DNA of 64,000 bases, from assembly GCA_031268095.1 (NCBI GenBank), contig JAIRXU010000077.1, forward strand, positions 62,001 to 126,000. The letters run 5' to 3'. This document shows, in pieces, positions 16,627 through 25,151 of the stretch (the first letter of the stretch is position 1; each line of letters opens with the position of its first letter). The notes beneath the pieces are model-generated. The model did no database searches, had not been told where the DNA came from, and saw only the letters and a list, made by a program, of their open reading frames with translations. This stretch comes from Oscillospiraceae bacterium. GTDB lineage: Bacteria; Bacillota; Clostridia; Oscillospirales; Acutalibacteraceae. The position numbers and the translations under genes were made by a program.

Positions 16627-18036
16627 TCACACCGTCTCCACAATGATTGGATTCTGCACGATCTTCCCTTTTCTCCAGGCTCCGACCGCGAGATACACCA
16701 CATCAATCAATAGGGCAACCGCTGTGGCAATCGGCGCGGCGAACCCCATCCCCCGCAGGCCGAACCCGAGCGTTTTCCCCAGCAGCCAGGCCACCGGAAT
16801 CCGCACGGCCAAGGAACTGACCAGCCCCGTCGCCATCGAGAAGCGGGTCTGCCCCGCCGCCATGGCCAGCCCGCCGACGTTAAACACCACCGCCACCAGC
16901 AAATAATCCCAGCTAATGCTGCGGATGTAGCCGGCGCTTTCTTTGACGCAGCGCAGAGCCTGTTCGGCGCTGAGCGTTCCCGTCACGTCCGTGCCGATGA
17001 AGAAATGGACCACCGGCTCCGCGAACGACTGCACCAGCACGAACATCAGCGCCGTGATGCCGAACGTGATGCCAATGGCTGTCAGCGTTGTGCGCAGCGC
17101 CCGTTCCGGCTTGCGCGCGCCGAGGTTCTGCCCCGCCATCGAGGACACTGCCGCCTGCATCGCCAAGGCCGGAAGAATCGCGACGCTGTTGACTTTTCCC
17201 GTGACGCTCAGGGCCGTATTGCCCACCACTCCGGCAATGCTGTCCGCGATGCCGGTGAGGGTCATGAACGAGAGCGTGACCAGCGTCCCCTGGAGGGAGG
17301 TCGGCAAGCCGATTTTAATCAGCTTCCCCGCCAACTCCCGGTCAATGCGGAAACTGCGCGGATGGAAGTCGAAAACAAAGTTGCTCCGGCGCAGGAACAG
17401 CACCGACAGAATGAAACTCACCCCTTGGGAAAGAATCGTTGCCCAGGCCGCGCCCGCCGCGCCCATATCCAGCGGGCCGCAGAAAATGGCGTCCAGCACG
17501 ATATTCATCACGGCCGCAATGCCGACAAACAGCAGCGGGTGCCGGGAATCTCCCATGCCCCGCAGCACGGCGCTGACCGCATTATACCCGAAAATGAACA
17601 GATAGCCAACGGTGCAGATATTGACATACTTCAGTGTCTCGGCGTAGACTTCCGGTGTGCTGACCAGCAGCCGCAGCAGGTGCGGGTTGATGATCAGCAT
17701 CAGCGCCGTCAGAACCACAGAGGCCCCGCCGTAGAGGGTAAAAATGCTCCCGATGGTCTGGCTGAGTTTTTCCTGGAGCCCCGCGCCGATCAGCTGGGCA
17801 ATCAGTACCGTCCCGCCGACGGCCAAGCCGCTGATGAGGTTGGTCGCCAGAATCGTCACTTGCCCGCCCACGCCCACGGCAGAGGCGCCCACGGCGCCGT
17901 TGAATTGTCCGACGAAGAACATATCCGCCATATTATAGAGCGCCTGGAGAAAATTTGCCGCTAAAAACGGCAGCGAAAAGAGGATCAGGTGCCGCGCCAC
18001 GCTTCCCTGTGTCAGGTCCCGCTGGAATTCTTTCAA
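16627..18036 (-). CDS. MATE-family multidrug/Na+ antiporter
   Basis: 469 residues with about 12 predicted helices. Family features: DLTQGSVARHLILFSLPFLAANFLQALYNMADMFFVGQ at the N-terminus, the second-half counterpart GKLIKIGLPTSLQGTLVTLSF, and MAGQNLGARKPERAL. These are the two-fold repeats of NorM/DinF-type exporters of cationic drugs or metabolites driven by Na+ or H+. The start is TTG at 18036 with AAAGGA about ten bases upstream; no ATG is available. The 33 bases upstream contain a tandem GATATCATC repeat of no evident function. It follows the GH99-like gene closely. Confidence 0.9.
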   Translation of the reverse strand: MKEFQRDLTQGSVARHLILFSLPFLAANFLQALYNMADMFFVGQFNGAVGASAVGVGGQVTILATNLISGLAVGGTVLIAQLIGAGLQEKLSQTIGSIFTLYGGASVVLTALMLIINPHLLRLLVSTPEVYAETLKYVNICTVGYLFIFGYNAVSAVLRGMGDSRHPLLFVGIAAVMNIVLDAIFCGPLDMGAAGAAWATILSQGVSFILSVLFLRRSNFVFDFHPRSFRIDRELAGKLIKIGLPTSLQGTLVTLSFMTLTGIADSIAGVVGNTALSVTGKVNSVAILPALAMQAAVSSMAGQNLGARKPERALRTTLTAIGITFGITALMFVLVQSFAEPVVHFFIGTDVTGTLSAEQALRCVKESAGYIRSISWDYLLVAVVFNVGGLAMAAGQTRFSMATGLVSSLAVRIPVAWLLGKTLGFGLRGMGFAAPIATAVALLIDVVYLAVGAWRKGKIVQNPIIVETV

Positions 18037-18069
18037 GACAGTGATGTCCTTTCTTTGATATCATCGATA

Positions 18070-19254
18070 TCATCGTTCTGTATCCCGGCCGGCCCGGTCC
18101 CAAGACGCGGCGCGCACCGCCGCCATGGCCGCGCCGATGGCTTGGAGCGCCGCGCCGTCGTCCCCGACGGTCGGCAGGAGATAGCCGCCCTCCCCCATCT
18201 CGTTCCAGGCGTAGAACAGCGCAAGGCCGCCGGCGCTCGCGTCCGGGTAATCCTTCATCCATTGGGCGGCTTGGAGGACATGGCTGTAAATCACCGCAGG
18301 ACTGCGGTCGGGACTGTAGCAGGAACGGTTGGGATCGTCGTCTCCGCTTTCCCAGGGCCGGCAGTCCCATCCGCCGTTCAGGACCGGCATGTACTTGACC
18401 AGGCTGTATTTTCCCTGCATTGCCCAGATTTTTTCGTAATCCGCCGTGAGGCGCCGGAACGGGTATTCCCAGGATCCGTCCGGCAATGTGGCGCGGTGGT
18501 AGTTGTAGCCCGTCACCGCGTCAAACCCCATAGCCCGGTTTTTCAGGGCACTTACCGACCAACCGAGGAAGCAGGGATCAATGTCGCCGGCCGATGTGCG
18601 CTCGGCGAAGGTGCAGCCCATCACGTAGCAGCCGGGCAGCCCGGCCTTTTTGCATTCGCCGCGCAGGTAATCCAGGCTTTCCCTCACCTGTTTTTCGCCG
18701 CCGAGGCACCGTTCCAGCTCGCGGGCGGAGAAGAAAATGATCACCGGTTTGCCGTCCACCTTCAGAGCCCGGTCGCTGGTAAGGTACGGCAGAAAGCGCT
18801 CGACAGCGTCAGCCCAGGTGTCCGGATAAATAGAGAAGCCGCTGTGGTTCGCGACCAGCAGGCAGAATTCCATCCGGTCGCTGTTGCCTGCGGCCAGGAA
18901 GCGGTCCACCGCGTTGTTCATGGGATTGATTTCGCCGGACTCGGGGTAATACCAGTCGAACGCAAAAAACGACAGGCCGCTGTCGGCCGCCAGACCGATC
19001 TGCATTTCCATGTTTGCCACGCCCGCGCTTTGCCATCCCCACAGAGGTTCGCGGTCCGCGAATTCCCCCAGCAGCCGGTCCGTCCACGAAGGCATCGGCT
19101 CATACCAGCCGTCCCAGTAATACGCGCCGAGCTTCAGCGGCGGCGGCGCGGCGGCCGGACGGCACAGCAGCCCCGACAGCGCTGTGACCGGGAACATGAC
19201 AACCGCCATGCCATAGCGCAGCCCCTTGAGCAGAATACTCCAAAACGACGCCAT
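18070..19254 (-). CDS. GH99-like / WbsX-type glycan-active protein
   Basis: 394 residues. A membrane-spanning N-terminus (about 10-32, VVMFPVTALSGLLC) is followed by a TIM-barrel-like domain. LKLGAYYWDGWYEP starts the barrel; FFAFDWYYPESG and, near the end, LFYAWNEMGEGGYLLPT match the GH99-like (WbsX) group, whose Trp-Asn-Glu segment holds the catalytic region. GH99 enzymes are endo-alpha-mannosidases, and WbsX-type proteins occur in surface polysaccharide loci. Which activity this one has is not decidable. It is the last gene of the glyA-GT-FAD group, 33 bases after the FAD gene, which suggests a role in a cell-surface glycan rather than in scavenging. Confidence 0.7.
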   Translation of the reverse strand: MASFWSILLKGLRYGMAVVMFPVTALSGLLCRPAAAPPPLKLGAYYWDGWYEPMPSWTDRLLGEFADREPLWGWQSAGVANMEMQIGLAADSGLSFFAFDWYYPESGEINPMNNAVDRFLAAGNSDRMEFCLLVANHSGFSIYPDTWADAVERFLPYLTSDRALKVDGKPVIIFFSARELERCLGGEKQVRESLDYLRGECKKAGLPGCYVMGCTFAERTSAGDIDPCFLGWSVSALKNRAMGFDAVTGYNYHRATLPDGSWEYPFRRLTADYEKIWAMQGKYSLVKYMPVLNGGWDCRPWESGDDDPNRSCYSPDRSPAVIYSHVLQAAQWMKDYPDASAGGLALFYAWNEMGEGGYLLPTVGDDGAALQAIGAAMAAVRAASWDRAGRDTER

Positions 19255-19287
19255 AGAATCTGTCTCCTCCTTATTATCCGCTTCTTA

Positions 19288-20625
19288 TCATGCGGTCCGC
19301 TCTCCCAGGATTTCCGCCGCCGCGTCCCAGCCCAGCCGGACGGCGTAATTGACGCCCCGGTCTTCCGGATAAATCTGCGACATGCCCGCAAGGTAGACCC
19401 CCGGCAGCGCTGTGCGGATGGGAATCCGCGTCCGGCTGTAGCGCCGCCCGATCACCGGCTGGGCCCAGGGCGAACGGAACAGCTCCCAGGCCGCTGCGTC
19501 CGCCGCGGAAAAACCGGGGAACATCGCTGTCAGGCCTTCCGCGAACCGCGCGAAGACCTCTCCGTCCGGGGCGCGGAAGAGCGGATCCCCCGCATCGAGG
19601 TACCGGGAAAGATAGAGGATCTCCCCGCCGTACGCCGGCGGCGCAGGCGCGTCGTCGAACAGGCGGTTCTGGGCAATGAGCAGCACGAAGGGCGCGTCAT
19701 CCTCGCAGACGGTGGTCCAATAGGCGTCGGTCAGGCGCTTCTCTGTCCGCAGCGCCAGGCAGAGGTTTGCCTTGTATTTCTGCGCCCGGCAGCGCCCGGC
19801 CAGCGCGGCCGCCTCCTCATCGGCGGCATTTTCCAGCAGCGGCGCGAGGGCCGGGGCGGGCAGTGCGGCCAGAACCGCGTCCGCCCGGAATTCCGCCGGT
19901 TCTCCGTCTGCGCTCGCCGCGACCCGGACCCCGTCCGCTGTCCGCCGGATGGATTCCGCTCCGCAGCCGCAGCGGATCTCCCCGCCGCGATCCCGGATCC
20001 GCTGTGCCAGCGCGTCCGTCAGGCGGCAGAAACCGCCCTCCAGGTAGCCGAGTTTTTCGCCGCCGGCTTCCCGGGAACCGCCCCGGAGCTTGTACTTGTT
20101 CCAGATCCAGACGGCGGAAACCTCGTCCGCGTCCTCGCCGAACTTCGAACGCAGCAACGGCTTCCAGAGCCGCTCATAGGCCGTCTTTCCGCCGCTGCGG
20201 ATCAGCCAGTCCTTCGCGGTCTGCTCCTCCAGCGGGAGGTATGCCCGGATCTGTCCGGCGGCCAGTACACTGACTCCCGTCCGCACCCGGCCCGCAAACG
20301 GCAAGGGCCGGAAGCGCAGCAGGTCCAGCGGCGAGGTGAAAGGATAGCGCTTCCCGCCAAGAAAGAGGTCGTTGCTCGGTTCATGCCAGCGCAGGTCCCC
20401 GCGCAGGCCGAGATCCTCCAGCAGGGCGATGGCCGCCCGGTCACTGGTGAACAGATGATGATAGATGGCCTCCAGCCGGCGGCCGGCCGTGACGCCTGAG
20501 GGCGCCAGCATTCCGCCGGGGGACGCCGCCGCCTCCAGGACCGTCACCGCGCAGCCGCGCTCCAGCAGCTTGTCCGCCGCCGTCAGCCCCGTGATTCCGC
20601 CGCCGATGACAAGAATCTGTTTCAT
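19288..20625 (-). CDS. FAD-dependent oxidoreductase of the protoporphyrinogen oxidase/amine oxidase superfamily
   Basis: 445 residues. The N-terminus has the dinucleotide fold KQILVIGGGITGLTAADKLLERGCAVTVLEA with a following SPGGM, and the C-terminus has the second FAD site LPGVYLAGMSQIYPEDRGVNYAVRLG. The middle segment FTSPLDLLRF...WLIRSGGKTAYERLWKPLLRSKFGE is shared with oxidoreductases often found beside glycosyltransferases, including UDP-galactopyranose mutase relatives. The reaction is unknown. The ATG at 20625 follows CAGGAGG and overlaps the glycosyltransferase stop (ATGA), so the two are translationally coupled and probably work on the same glycan or lipid. Confidence 0.78.
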   Translation of the reverse strand: MKQILVIGGGITGLTAADKLLERGCAVTVLEAAASPGGMLAPSGVTAGRRLEAIYHHLFTSDRAAIALLEDLGLRGDLRWHEPSNDLFLGGKRYPFTSPLDLLRFRPLPFAGRVRTGVSVLAAGQIRAYLPLEEQTAKDWLIRSGGKTAYERLWKPLLRSKFGEDADEVSAVWIWNKYKLRGGSREAGGEKLGYLEGGFCRLTDALAQRIRDRGGEIRCGCGAESIRRTADGVRVAASADGEPAEFRADAVLAALPAPALAPLLENAADEEAAALAGRCRAQKYKANLCLALRTEKRLTDAYWTTVCEDDAPFVLLIAQNRLFDDAPAPPAYGGEILYLSRYLDAGDPLFRAPDGEVFARFAEGLTAMFPGFSAADAAAWELFRSPWAQPVIGRRYSRTRIPIRTALPGVYLAGMSQIYPEDRGVNYAVRLGWDAAAEILGERTA

Positions 20626-22211
20626 TCCGCCGCCTCCTGTCCGGTGCTTGCAGCCAGGTCGCCGCGCAGCCAGAGATCTATGCCGCCAATCGTCTGCGAG
20701 AGGATATACTCGCTGTGAATATACTGGTCCAGCGCGTGGCCTTCGTACCATTCCGGCTCTTGAAACACGGATTTCGCCTGGACGATCATCTTCGGCCTCG
20801 TTGCCCGGATGTCCTCCAGCACTTGCAGTTCAATGCTCCTGTCCACTTCCCAGAGCGGGAACTGATAGGCGTACTTTGACGCCGCAAAGCGGCCCGCGCT
20901 GTTGTAGATCCCGCAGGCGTTGCCGATCACCAGGATAGGCTCATCCGGTGCGGCGGCGGCCTGGACCGCCGCGATCAGCGCACTGTATTCTTTCGGATCG
21001 CTTACGGCGGGGCCCCAGGGGATGTATCCCACCGAGCAGTATGTGACGACATTGTTGACAGCCATCACCAGCATGGGCGTCTGCGGGGTAACCATAATTG
21101 CGCCCACGGCCAGGGCCGCCAGAACAGGCCGCCCCCCTTGGCCGCGGACCCATGTGGTCAGCCGCGCGGCAATCATACCCAGCGGAACCAGCGCGCAGGG
21201 AATGAGGACCTGGTTATAATGCAAAAAGTTCATGCCGCTGATGTTCGCCAGCACCGCTTGGACGGCAAACGAGACCGCCAGCGGGATGAGATAACCCGCG
21301 TCGCGCTGCGCCGCCCGCTCCCGGCGGGTCAAAAACCGGTGCGCCAGCGCCAACAGCAGGAACGCCCCGGCCAGGCAGAGCAGCGGAGACAAGGAAACTT
21401 TTACCGCGCCGCGCAGCACACCCCAGACATGGAATTGTCCTGTGTATTGGGCATTGAAACTTCCATACTGCGCCAAGAAATCCCGCAGCGCGCCGCCGCG
21501 CCAGAGCCAGAGCAGGAACGGCAGGAATGTCGCAGCCATGCCGCCGGGAACCAACAGGAGATAGCGCCGGAGATCCTTCCATTGTTTTTTCCGGAGCATC
21601 CGGATTCCCATGCAAGCGCACAAACCAATATACAGGCCGGCCATGTTGGCCCGCAGCAGCAGCACCCCGCCCAGGCTCAGCCCGGCCAGCAGGGGTTCGA
21701 ACCACCGGGAGCCGTTATTTTTGTAATACCGCAGGAGCATCCATTGCCCCAGACAGAGCAGCGGCAGGGCGTAGGTTTCGGCTAAGTTGCCGCCTTCATA
21801 ATAGGGCTGCAGCCCAAAAAACACGCCCGCGGCGCAAAATCCGGCAGCGGCGCGCCCCAGCTGCGAACCGAAGATATCCCGCAGCCCCAGCCAGGCAAGT
21901 CCCATGCCAAAAACCAGCGCCAGGATGTTCACCGCAAAAATGCCCCAGCCGCCCAGCAGCAGCGCGGCGTAATTGATAATATACAGCAGCGGGCCTTTGT
22001 GGTCGAAGACGTCCCGGTAAGGCATCCCGCCCCGGGCGATCACCCGGGCGACGTATTGGAAAACACCGCTGTCGGTGCTGCGACCCTGCTGATGATACGG
22101 CGGAAAGTCCGTGCTTTGGGCGAACAGCAGAACCGCCACAGCAATGAATAGCGCCGCGCAGAAAAGCAGCCCCGCCATAGCGCGCAAGCGCGCGCTGTGC
22201 TTTGTTTGCAT
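20622..22211 (-). CDS. Polytopic GT-C-fold glycosyltransferase (PMT/ArnT-like)
   Basis: 529 residues with about ten to twelve hydrophobic helices. The first extracytoplasmic loop holds STDSGVFQYVARVIARGGMPYRDVFDHKGPLLY, with the acidic pair and DHKGP element of GT39/GT83-like enzymes that use polyprenyl-phosphate sugars. A soluble C-terminal domain with PDEPILVIGNACGIYNSAGR lies after the last helices. It probably transfers a sugar to a lipid or protein on the outer face of the membrane. The ATG follows GGAGGG-type bases, 18 bases after the glyA stop. It overlaps the FAD oxidoreductase start by four bases. Confidence 0.8.
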   Translation of the reverse strand: MQTKHSARLRAMAGLLFCAALFIAVAVLLFAQSTDFPPYHQQGRSTDSGVFQYVARVIARGGMPYRDVFDHKGPLLYIINYAALLLGGWGIFAVNILALVFGMGLAWLGLRDIFGSQLGRAAAGFCAAGVFFGLQPYYEGGNLAETYALPLLCLGQWMLLRYYKNNGSRWFEPLLAGLSLGGVLLLRANMAGLYIGLCACMGIRMLRKKQWKDLRRYLLLVPGGMAATFLPFLLWLWRGGALRDFLAQYGSFNAQYTGQFHVWGVLRGAVKVSLSPLLCLAGAFLLLALAHRFLTRRERAAQRDAGYLIPLAVSFAVQAVLANISGMNFLHYNQVLIPCALVPLGMIAARLTTWVRGQGGRPVLAALAVGAIMVTPQTPMLVMAVNNVVTYCSVGYIPWGPAVSDPKEYSALIAAVQAAAAPDEPILVIGNACGIYNSAGRFAASKYAYQFPLWEVDRSIELQVLEDIRATRPKMIVQAKSVFQEPEWYEGHALDQYIHSEYILSQTIGGIDLWLRGDLAASTGQEAAE

Positions 22212-22229
22212 TCCTTCGGCTCCCTCCTT

Positions 22230-23480
22230 TTACTGATACAGCGGATGCGCCGCGCACATGGCGGTCACGTCGGCGCGGATCGCATCGGCGCTTTGTTCGT
22301 AATTCGTCGCGGCGAGGAAGATATCCTGCGCGATGCGCTCCATCTCTGGTTCCGCGAAGCCCCGGGAGGTCGCCGCCGGAGTGCCAATGCGGATGCCGCT
22401 CGTGACAAAGGGCTTTTCCGGGTCGTTGGGAATGGCGTTCTTGTTGACGGTGATATAGACGTCGTCCAGTCGGCGCTCCAGCTCCTTGCCTGTGATTCCC
22501 AGGGAACGCAGGTCGGCCAGCATCAGGTGATTGTCCGTCCCGCCGGAAACCAGCTGCACACCGCGCGCCAGCAGCCCGGCGGCCAGGGCCTTGGCGTTCG
22601 CCGCGACCTGCCGCTGGTAATCCTTGAAATCCGGCCGCAGCGCCTCGCCGAAGCAGACCGCCTTGGCCGCGATGATGTGCATCAGGGGGCCGCCCTGGTT
22701 GCCGGGGAAAATCGCTTTGTCAATCTCCTTGGCCAGGGCCGCGCCGCAAAGGATCAGCCCGCCCCGGGGCCCGCGCAGGGTCTTGTGGGTGGTCGTCGTC
22801 GTGACGTCCGCATAAGGGATCGGCGAGGGATGCAGCCCCGCGGCCACCAGCCCCGCAATGTGCGCCATGTCTACCATGAACAGCGCCCCGACGGCCTTCG
22901 CCGCCGCCGCGATGCGCGCGAAATCAATGGTCCGGGGATAGGCCGACGCTCCGGCGACGATCAGCTTCGGCTTAACGTCCGCCGCCGTCCTCTCCAGCGC
23001 TTCATAATCCAGAAAGCCGCTTTCGTCCACTCCGTAGGGCACGAAACGGTACAGCTTGCCGCTCATATTGACGGGGGACCCGTGGCTGAGGTGACCTCCG
23101 TGGGCCAGGTTCATCCCCATGACCGTATCGCCCGGCTGGAGCAGGGCGGAGTAGACCGCCATATTGGCCTGGGCCCCGGAATGCGCCTGAACGTTGGCAT
23201 GTTCCGCGCCGAAAAGCTCCTTCGCCCGTTCGATCGCCAGCGTCTCCACTTCATCCACACACTCGCAGCCGCCGTAATAGCGCTTGCCCGGGTAGCCTTC
23301 CGCGTACTTGTTGGTCAGCACGGACCCCATCGCGGCCACCACCGCCGGGGACACGAGGTTTTCCGAAGCAATCAGCTCGATGTTCCGCCGCTGCCGCCCC
23401 AATTCTTTGGCCATGGCCGCCCCAACGGCTGGGTCCTGTGCCTCTACGAAACCTATGGTATCCATCAAATCAGCGAACAT
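22230..23480 (-). CDS. glyA: Serine hydroxymethyltransferase
   Basis: 416 residues, typical length. A PLP enzyme that interconverts serine and glycine and makes 5,10-methylene-THF. Seen: [65 protein letters not shown], and [14 protein letters not shown] with the PLP Lys. The ATG at 23480 follows AAGGAG; upstream ATGs at 23504 and beyond lie near or before the promoter start point and lack a site. A clear sigma-A promoter stands upstream. It heads an operon with membrane glycosyltransferase and FAD genes. I looked for a glycine riboswitch in the 5' leader and the leader (about 45 bases) is too short. Confidence 0.96.
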   Translation of the reverse strand: MFADLMDTIGFVEAQDPAVGAAMAKELGRQRRNIELIASENLVSPAVVAAMGSVLTNKYAEGYPGKRYYGGCECVDEVETLAIERAKELFGAEHANVQAHSGAQANMAVYSALLQPGDTVMGMNLAHGGHLSHGSPVNMSGKLYRFVPYGVDESGFLDYEALERTAADVKPKLIVAGASAYPRTIDFARIAAAAKAVGALFMVDMAHIAGLVAAGLHPSPIPYADVTTTTTHKTLRGPRGGLILCGAALAKEIDKAIFPGNQGGPLMHIIAAKAVCFGEALRPDFKDYQRQVAANAKALAAGLLARGVQLVSGGTDNHLMLADLRSLGITGKELERRLDDVYITVNKNAIPNDPEKPFVTSGIRIGTPAATSRGFAEPEMERIAQDIFLAATNYEQSADAIRADVTAMCAAHPLYQ

Positions 23481-23532
23481 ACTTTGCGTTCTCCTTACTT
23501 CCATATGATAATAAGATTCTTTTCCACTGTAT

Positions 23533-23561
23533 ATTGTAGCACGGCGGCGGAAGCGGGTCAA
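23533..23561 (-). promoter_or_regulatory. Sigma-A promoter of the glyA operon
   Basis: TTGACC (23556-23561), 17-base spacer, TACAAT (23533-23538) on the minus strand. It starts 10 bases after the stop of the CbiK-like gene. Confidence 0.82.
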
Positions 23562-23570
23562 GAATTTTTT

Positions 23571-24083
23571 TCAGCCTTTCGTTGATTCGGTTCGTTCCGC
23601 CAGCTCCCGCACCGCCGCCAGCGCCCAAATCCCCTGCGCCGCCGGCGTGACCTCCAGCCCCAGCCGTGTCAGACGGCTGCGCCAGCTCCCTTCCTCCTGC
23701 CCGCAGACGTCCTGCCGGGCATGGCGTCCGGCGGTCATCATCAGCGGGACGAGGGTGAGCCGCCGCGCCCCCCGCGCTTCGATCCAGGCAGCGGCGGCCG
23801 CAAAATCCGGCGTTCCCCGCAGCAGCCCCAGGAATCCCCGCCCGCCCCGCTCCCGCAGCCGCGCCGCAAAATCGGCGTAGCGCTGCCCGGCGGGGTGGTC
23901 CGTTCCGTGCCCGACGAACAGCACCGGGCCGTCTGGGTAGACCGACAGCAACAGATCCGCCAGCGCTTCCGCCGCTTCCCGGGAAAACAGCAGCGGCGCG
24001 GGAACCTTTTCGCCCCGTCTGGCGAGGCAAGTTTCGTATTGGCGGCCCGGCAGGAGAAACCGCGGCGTTCCCGCTATATCCAT
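23571..24083 (-). CDS. CbiK-like sirohydrochlorin cobaltochelatase, C-terminal lobe only
   Basis: 170 residues, while CbiK is usually about 260-300. It matches the C-terminal lobe: LFVGHGTDHPAGQRYADF with His59 and LVPLMMTAGRHARQDV with His121, the two His residues expected to hold the metal in anaerobic cobalt or nickel chelatases. The N-terminal lobe, normally beginning with VSFGTSY-type sequence, is missing; bases 24084-24187 upstream do not encode it. The ATG at 24083 follows AAGGG. It sits divergent to a FecCD-type ABC importer. It may be a decayed gene, or a half-size enzyme that works as a dimer like CbiX-short. Its frame is intact and has no stop. Confidence 0.7.
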   Translation of the reverse strand: MDIAGTPRFLLPGRQYETCLARRGEKVPAPLLFSREAAEALADLLLSVYPDGPVLFVGHGTDHPAGQRYADFAARLRERGGRGFLGLLRGTPDFAAAAAWIEARGARRLTLVPLMMTAGRHARQDVCGQEEGSWRSRLTRLGLEVTPAAQGIWALAAVRELAERTESTKG

Positions 24084-24187
24084 ACAACAACCCTTCTGTC
24101 TCGCTTCAACAGCAGATAGCATAACACAACCGCGCCGGAAACGCAAGGGATTCCGCTCTCATTTTTGCGTGTTCTTGCATTTTCCGC

Positions 24188-24216
24188 TTGACAAATCCCG
24201 TTCCGTTTATTATAAT
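24188..24216 (+). promoter_or_regulatory. Consensus sigma-A promoter of the ABC importer and sulfur operon
   Basis: TTGACA (24188-24193), 17 bases, TATAAT (24211-24216): a perfect consensus. The leader to the TTG start at 24252 is about 29 bases. No internal promoter is obvious from here to 30523, so it may drive nine genes. Confidence 0.85.
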
Positions 24217-24251
24217 GTAAGAAATCACATATGATTGGTGGGATTCCTGTT

Positions 24252-25151
24252 TTGAAGCGATGGCTGCCGTTGGTCCTGGCGTTGCTCCTGCCGGCGCTGT
24301 CCGGCTGCGCGTTTTCCGCAGGCGAACCGTTTTCAAGCGGACTGTCTTCCGAAGCCGCCGCACCGTCCGAAGCGCCCCGGCGGGTGGTGAGTCTTTACGC
24401 CTCCTACACAGCGGCCTGGCTGGCGGCGGGCGGAAGCCTGGTGGGCGTAACGGACGATGCGGTCACCGAGCGGCGCCTACCGGTGGGGGACGCGCGGACA
24501 GTAGGAACCTTCACCCGCCCCAGCCTGGAGCAGATTCTCGCGCTGGAACCGGATCTGGTTCTTGCTTCGGCGGATATCGCCGGGCAATTGGCGCTGCAAG
24601 AGCAGTTCCGTGCCCTGGGCGTCCGGGCGGTGTATGATACCGTGGATACCTTTGAGCAGTACCGGGACATGATGGAACAGTTTCTTTCCTGGACCGGCCG
24701 GAGCGATCTGCACACTTCCCTGGTTGACGCGCCGCAGGCCCAAGTGGAGGCTGCCAGAGCCAAGCGCCCGCCGCCCGGGACCAGCGGCCCTGCCGTTCTC
24801 CTGCTGCGGACAAATTCCGCCGGCGTGAGCGCCAAGGCGGACGGTACCGTGGCCAACGAGATTTTGCGGGACTTGGGCGCAGTGAATATCGCCAGGAAAA
24901 ATCCCGCCCTGCTCCAGGATCTTTCGCTGGAAATCATTTTGCGGGAGGACCCGGCGTATATCTTTGTGGTCCCCCAGGGCATAAGCGACGCGCAGGCCCA
25001 AGAACTGATCGACCGCCTCCGCGCCGGGGATCCGGCCTGGGCCGCACTTTCCGGCCAGTGGATCGTGCTGCCGAAGGACCTCTATCACTACAAACCGAAC
25101 GAACGCTGGGGGGAAAGTTATGCGGCCCTTGCGGGGATCCTTTTTCCTTAA
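24252..25151 (+). CDS. ABC importer substrate-binding lipoprotein (FecB/BtuF-like)
   Basis: 299 residues from a TTG start with GTGGG upstream; an ATG at 24231 adds seven residues but has no ribosome site. The signal sequence ends in the lipobox LSGC (Cys19), so the protein is lipid-anchored outside. The mature part has RRVVSLYASYTAAWLAAGG, LEQILALEPDLVLAS and VLLLRTNSAGVSAKADGTVANEILRDLGAVNIA, the class III binding-protein layout for siderophores, haem or corrinoids. The permease gene overlaps its 3' end by 32 bases. The cargo is not readable; the neighbouring CbiK-like chelatase and siroheme enzyme make a tetrapyrrole or metal-complex cargo possible. Confidence 0.85.
   Translation: MKRWLPLVLALLLPALSGCAFSAGEPFSSGLSSEAAAPSEAPRRVVSLYASYTAAWLAAGGSLVGVTDDAVTERRLPVGDARTVGTFTRPSLEQILALEPDLVLASADIAGQLALQEQFRALGVRAVYDTVDTFEQYRDMMEQFLSWTGRSDLHTSLVDAPQAQVEAARAKRPPPGTSGPAVLLLRTNSAGVSAKADGTVANEILRDLGAVNIARKNPALLQDLSLEIILREDPAYIFVVPQGISDAQAQELIDRLRAGDPAWAALSGQWIVLPKDLYHYKPNERWGESYAALAGILFP

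Noticed and set aside
18052-18080. Short tandem repeat GATATCATC near the MATE start
   Set aside because: Only two copies and no palindrome or motif match; may be chance.
23481-23532. Glycine riboswitch before glyA
   Set aside because: Leader is only about 45 bases, too short for an aptamer, and lacks conserved stems.
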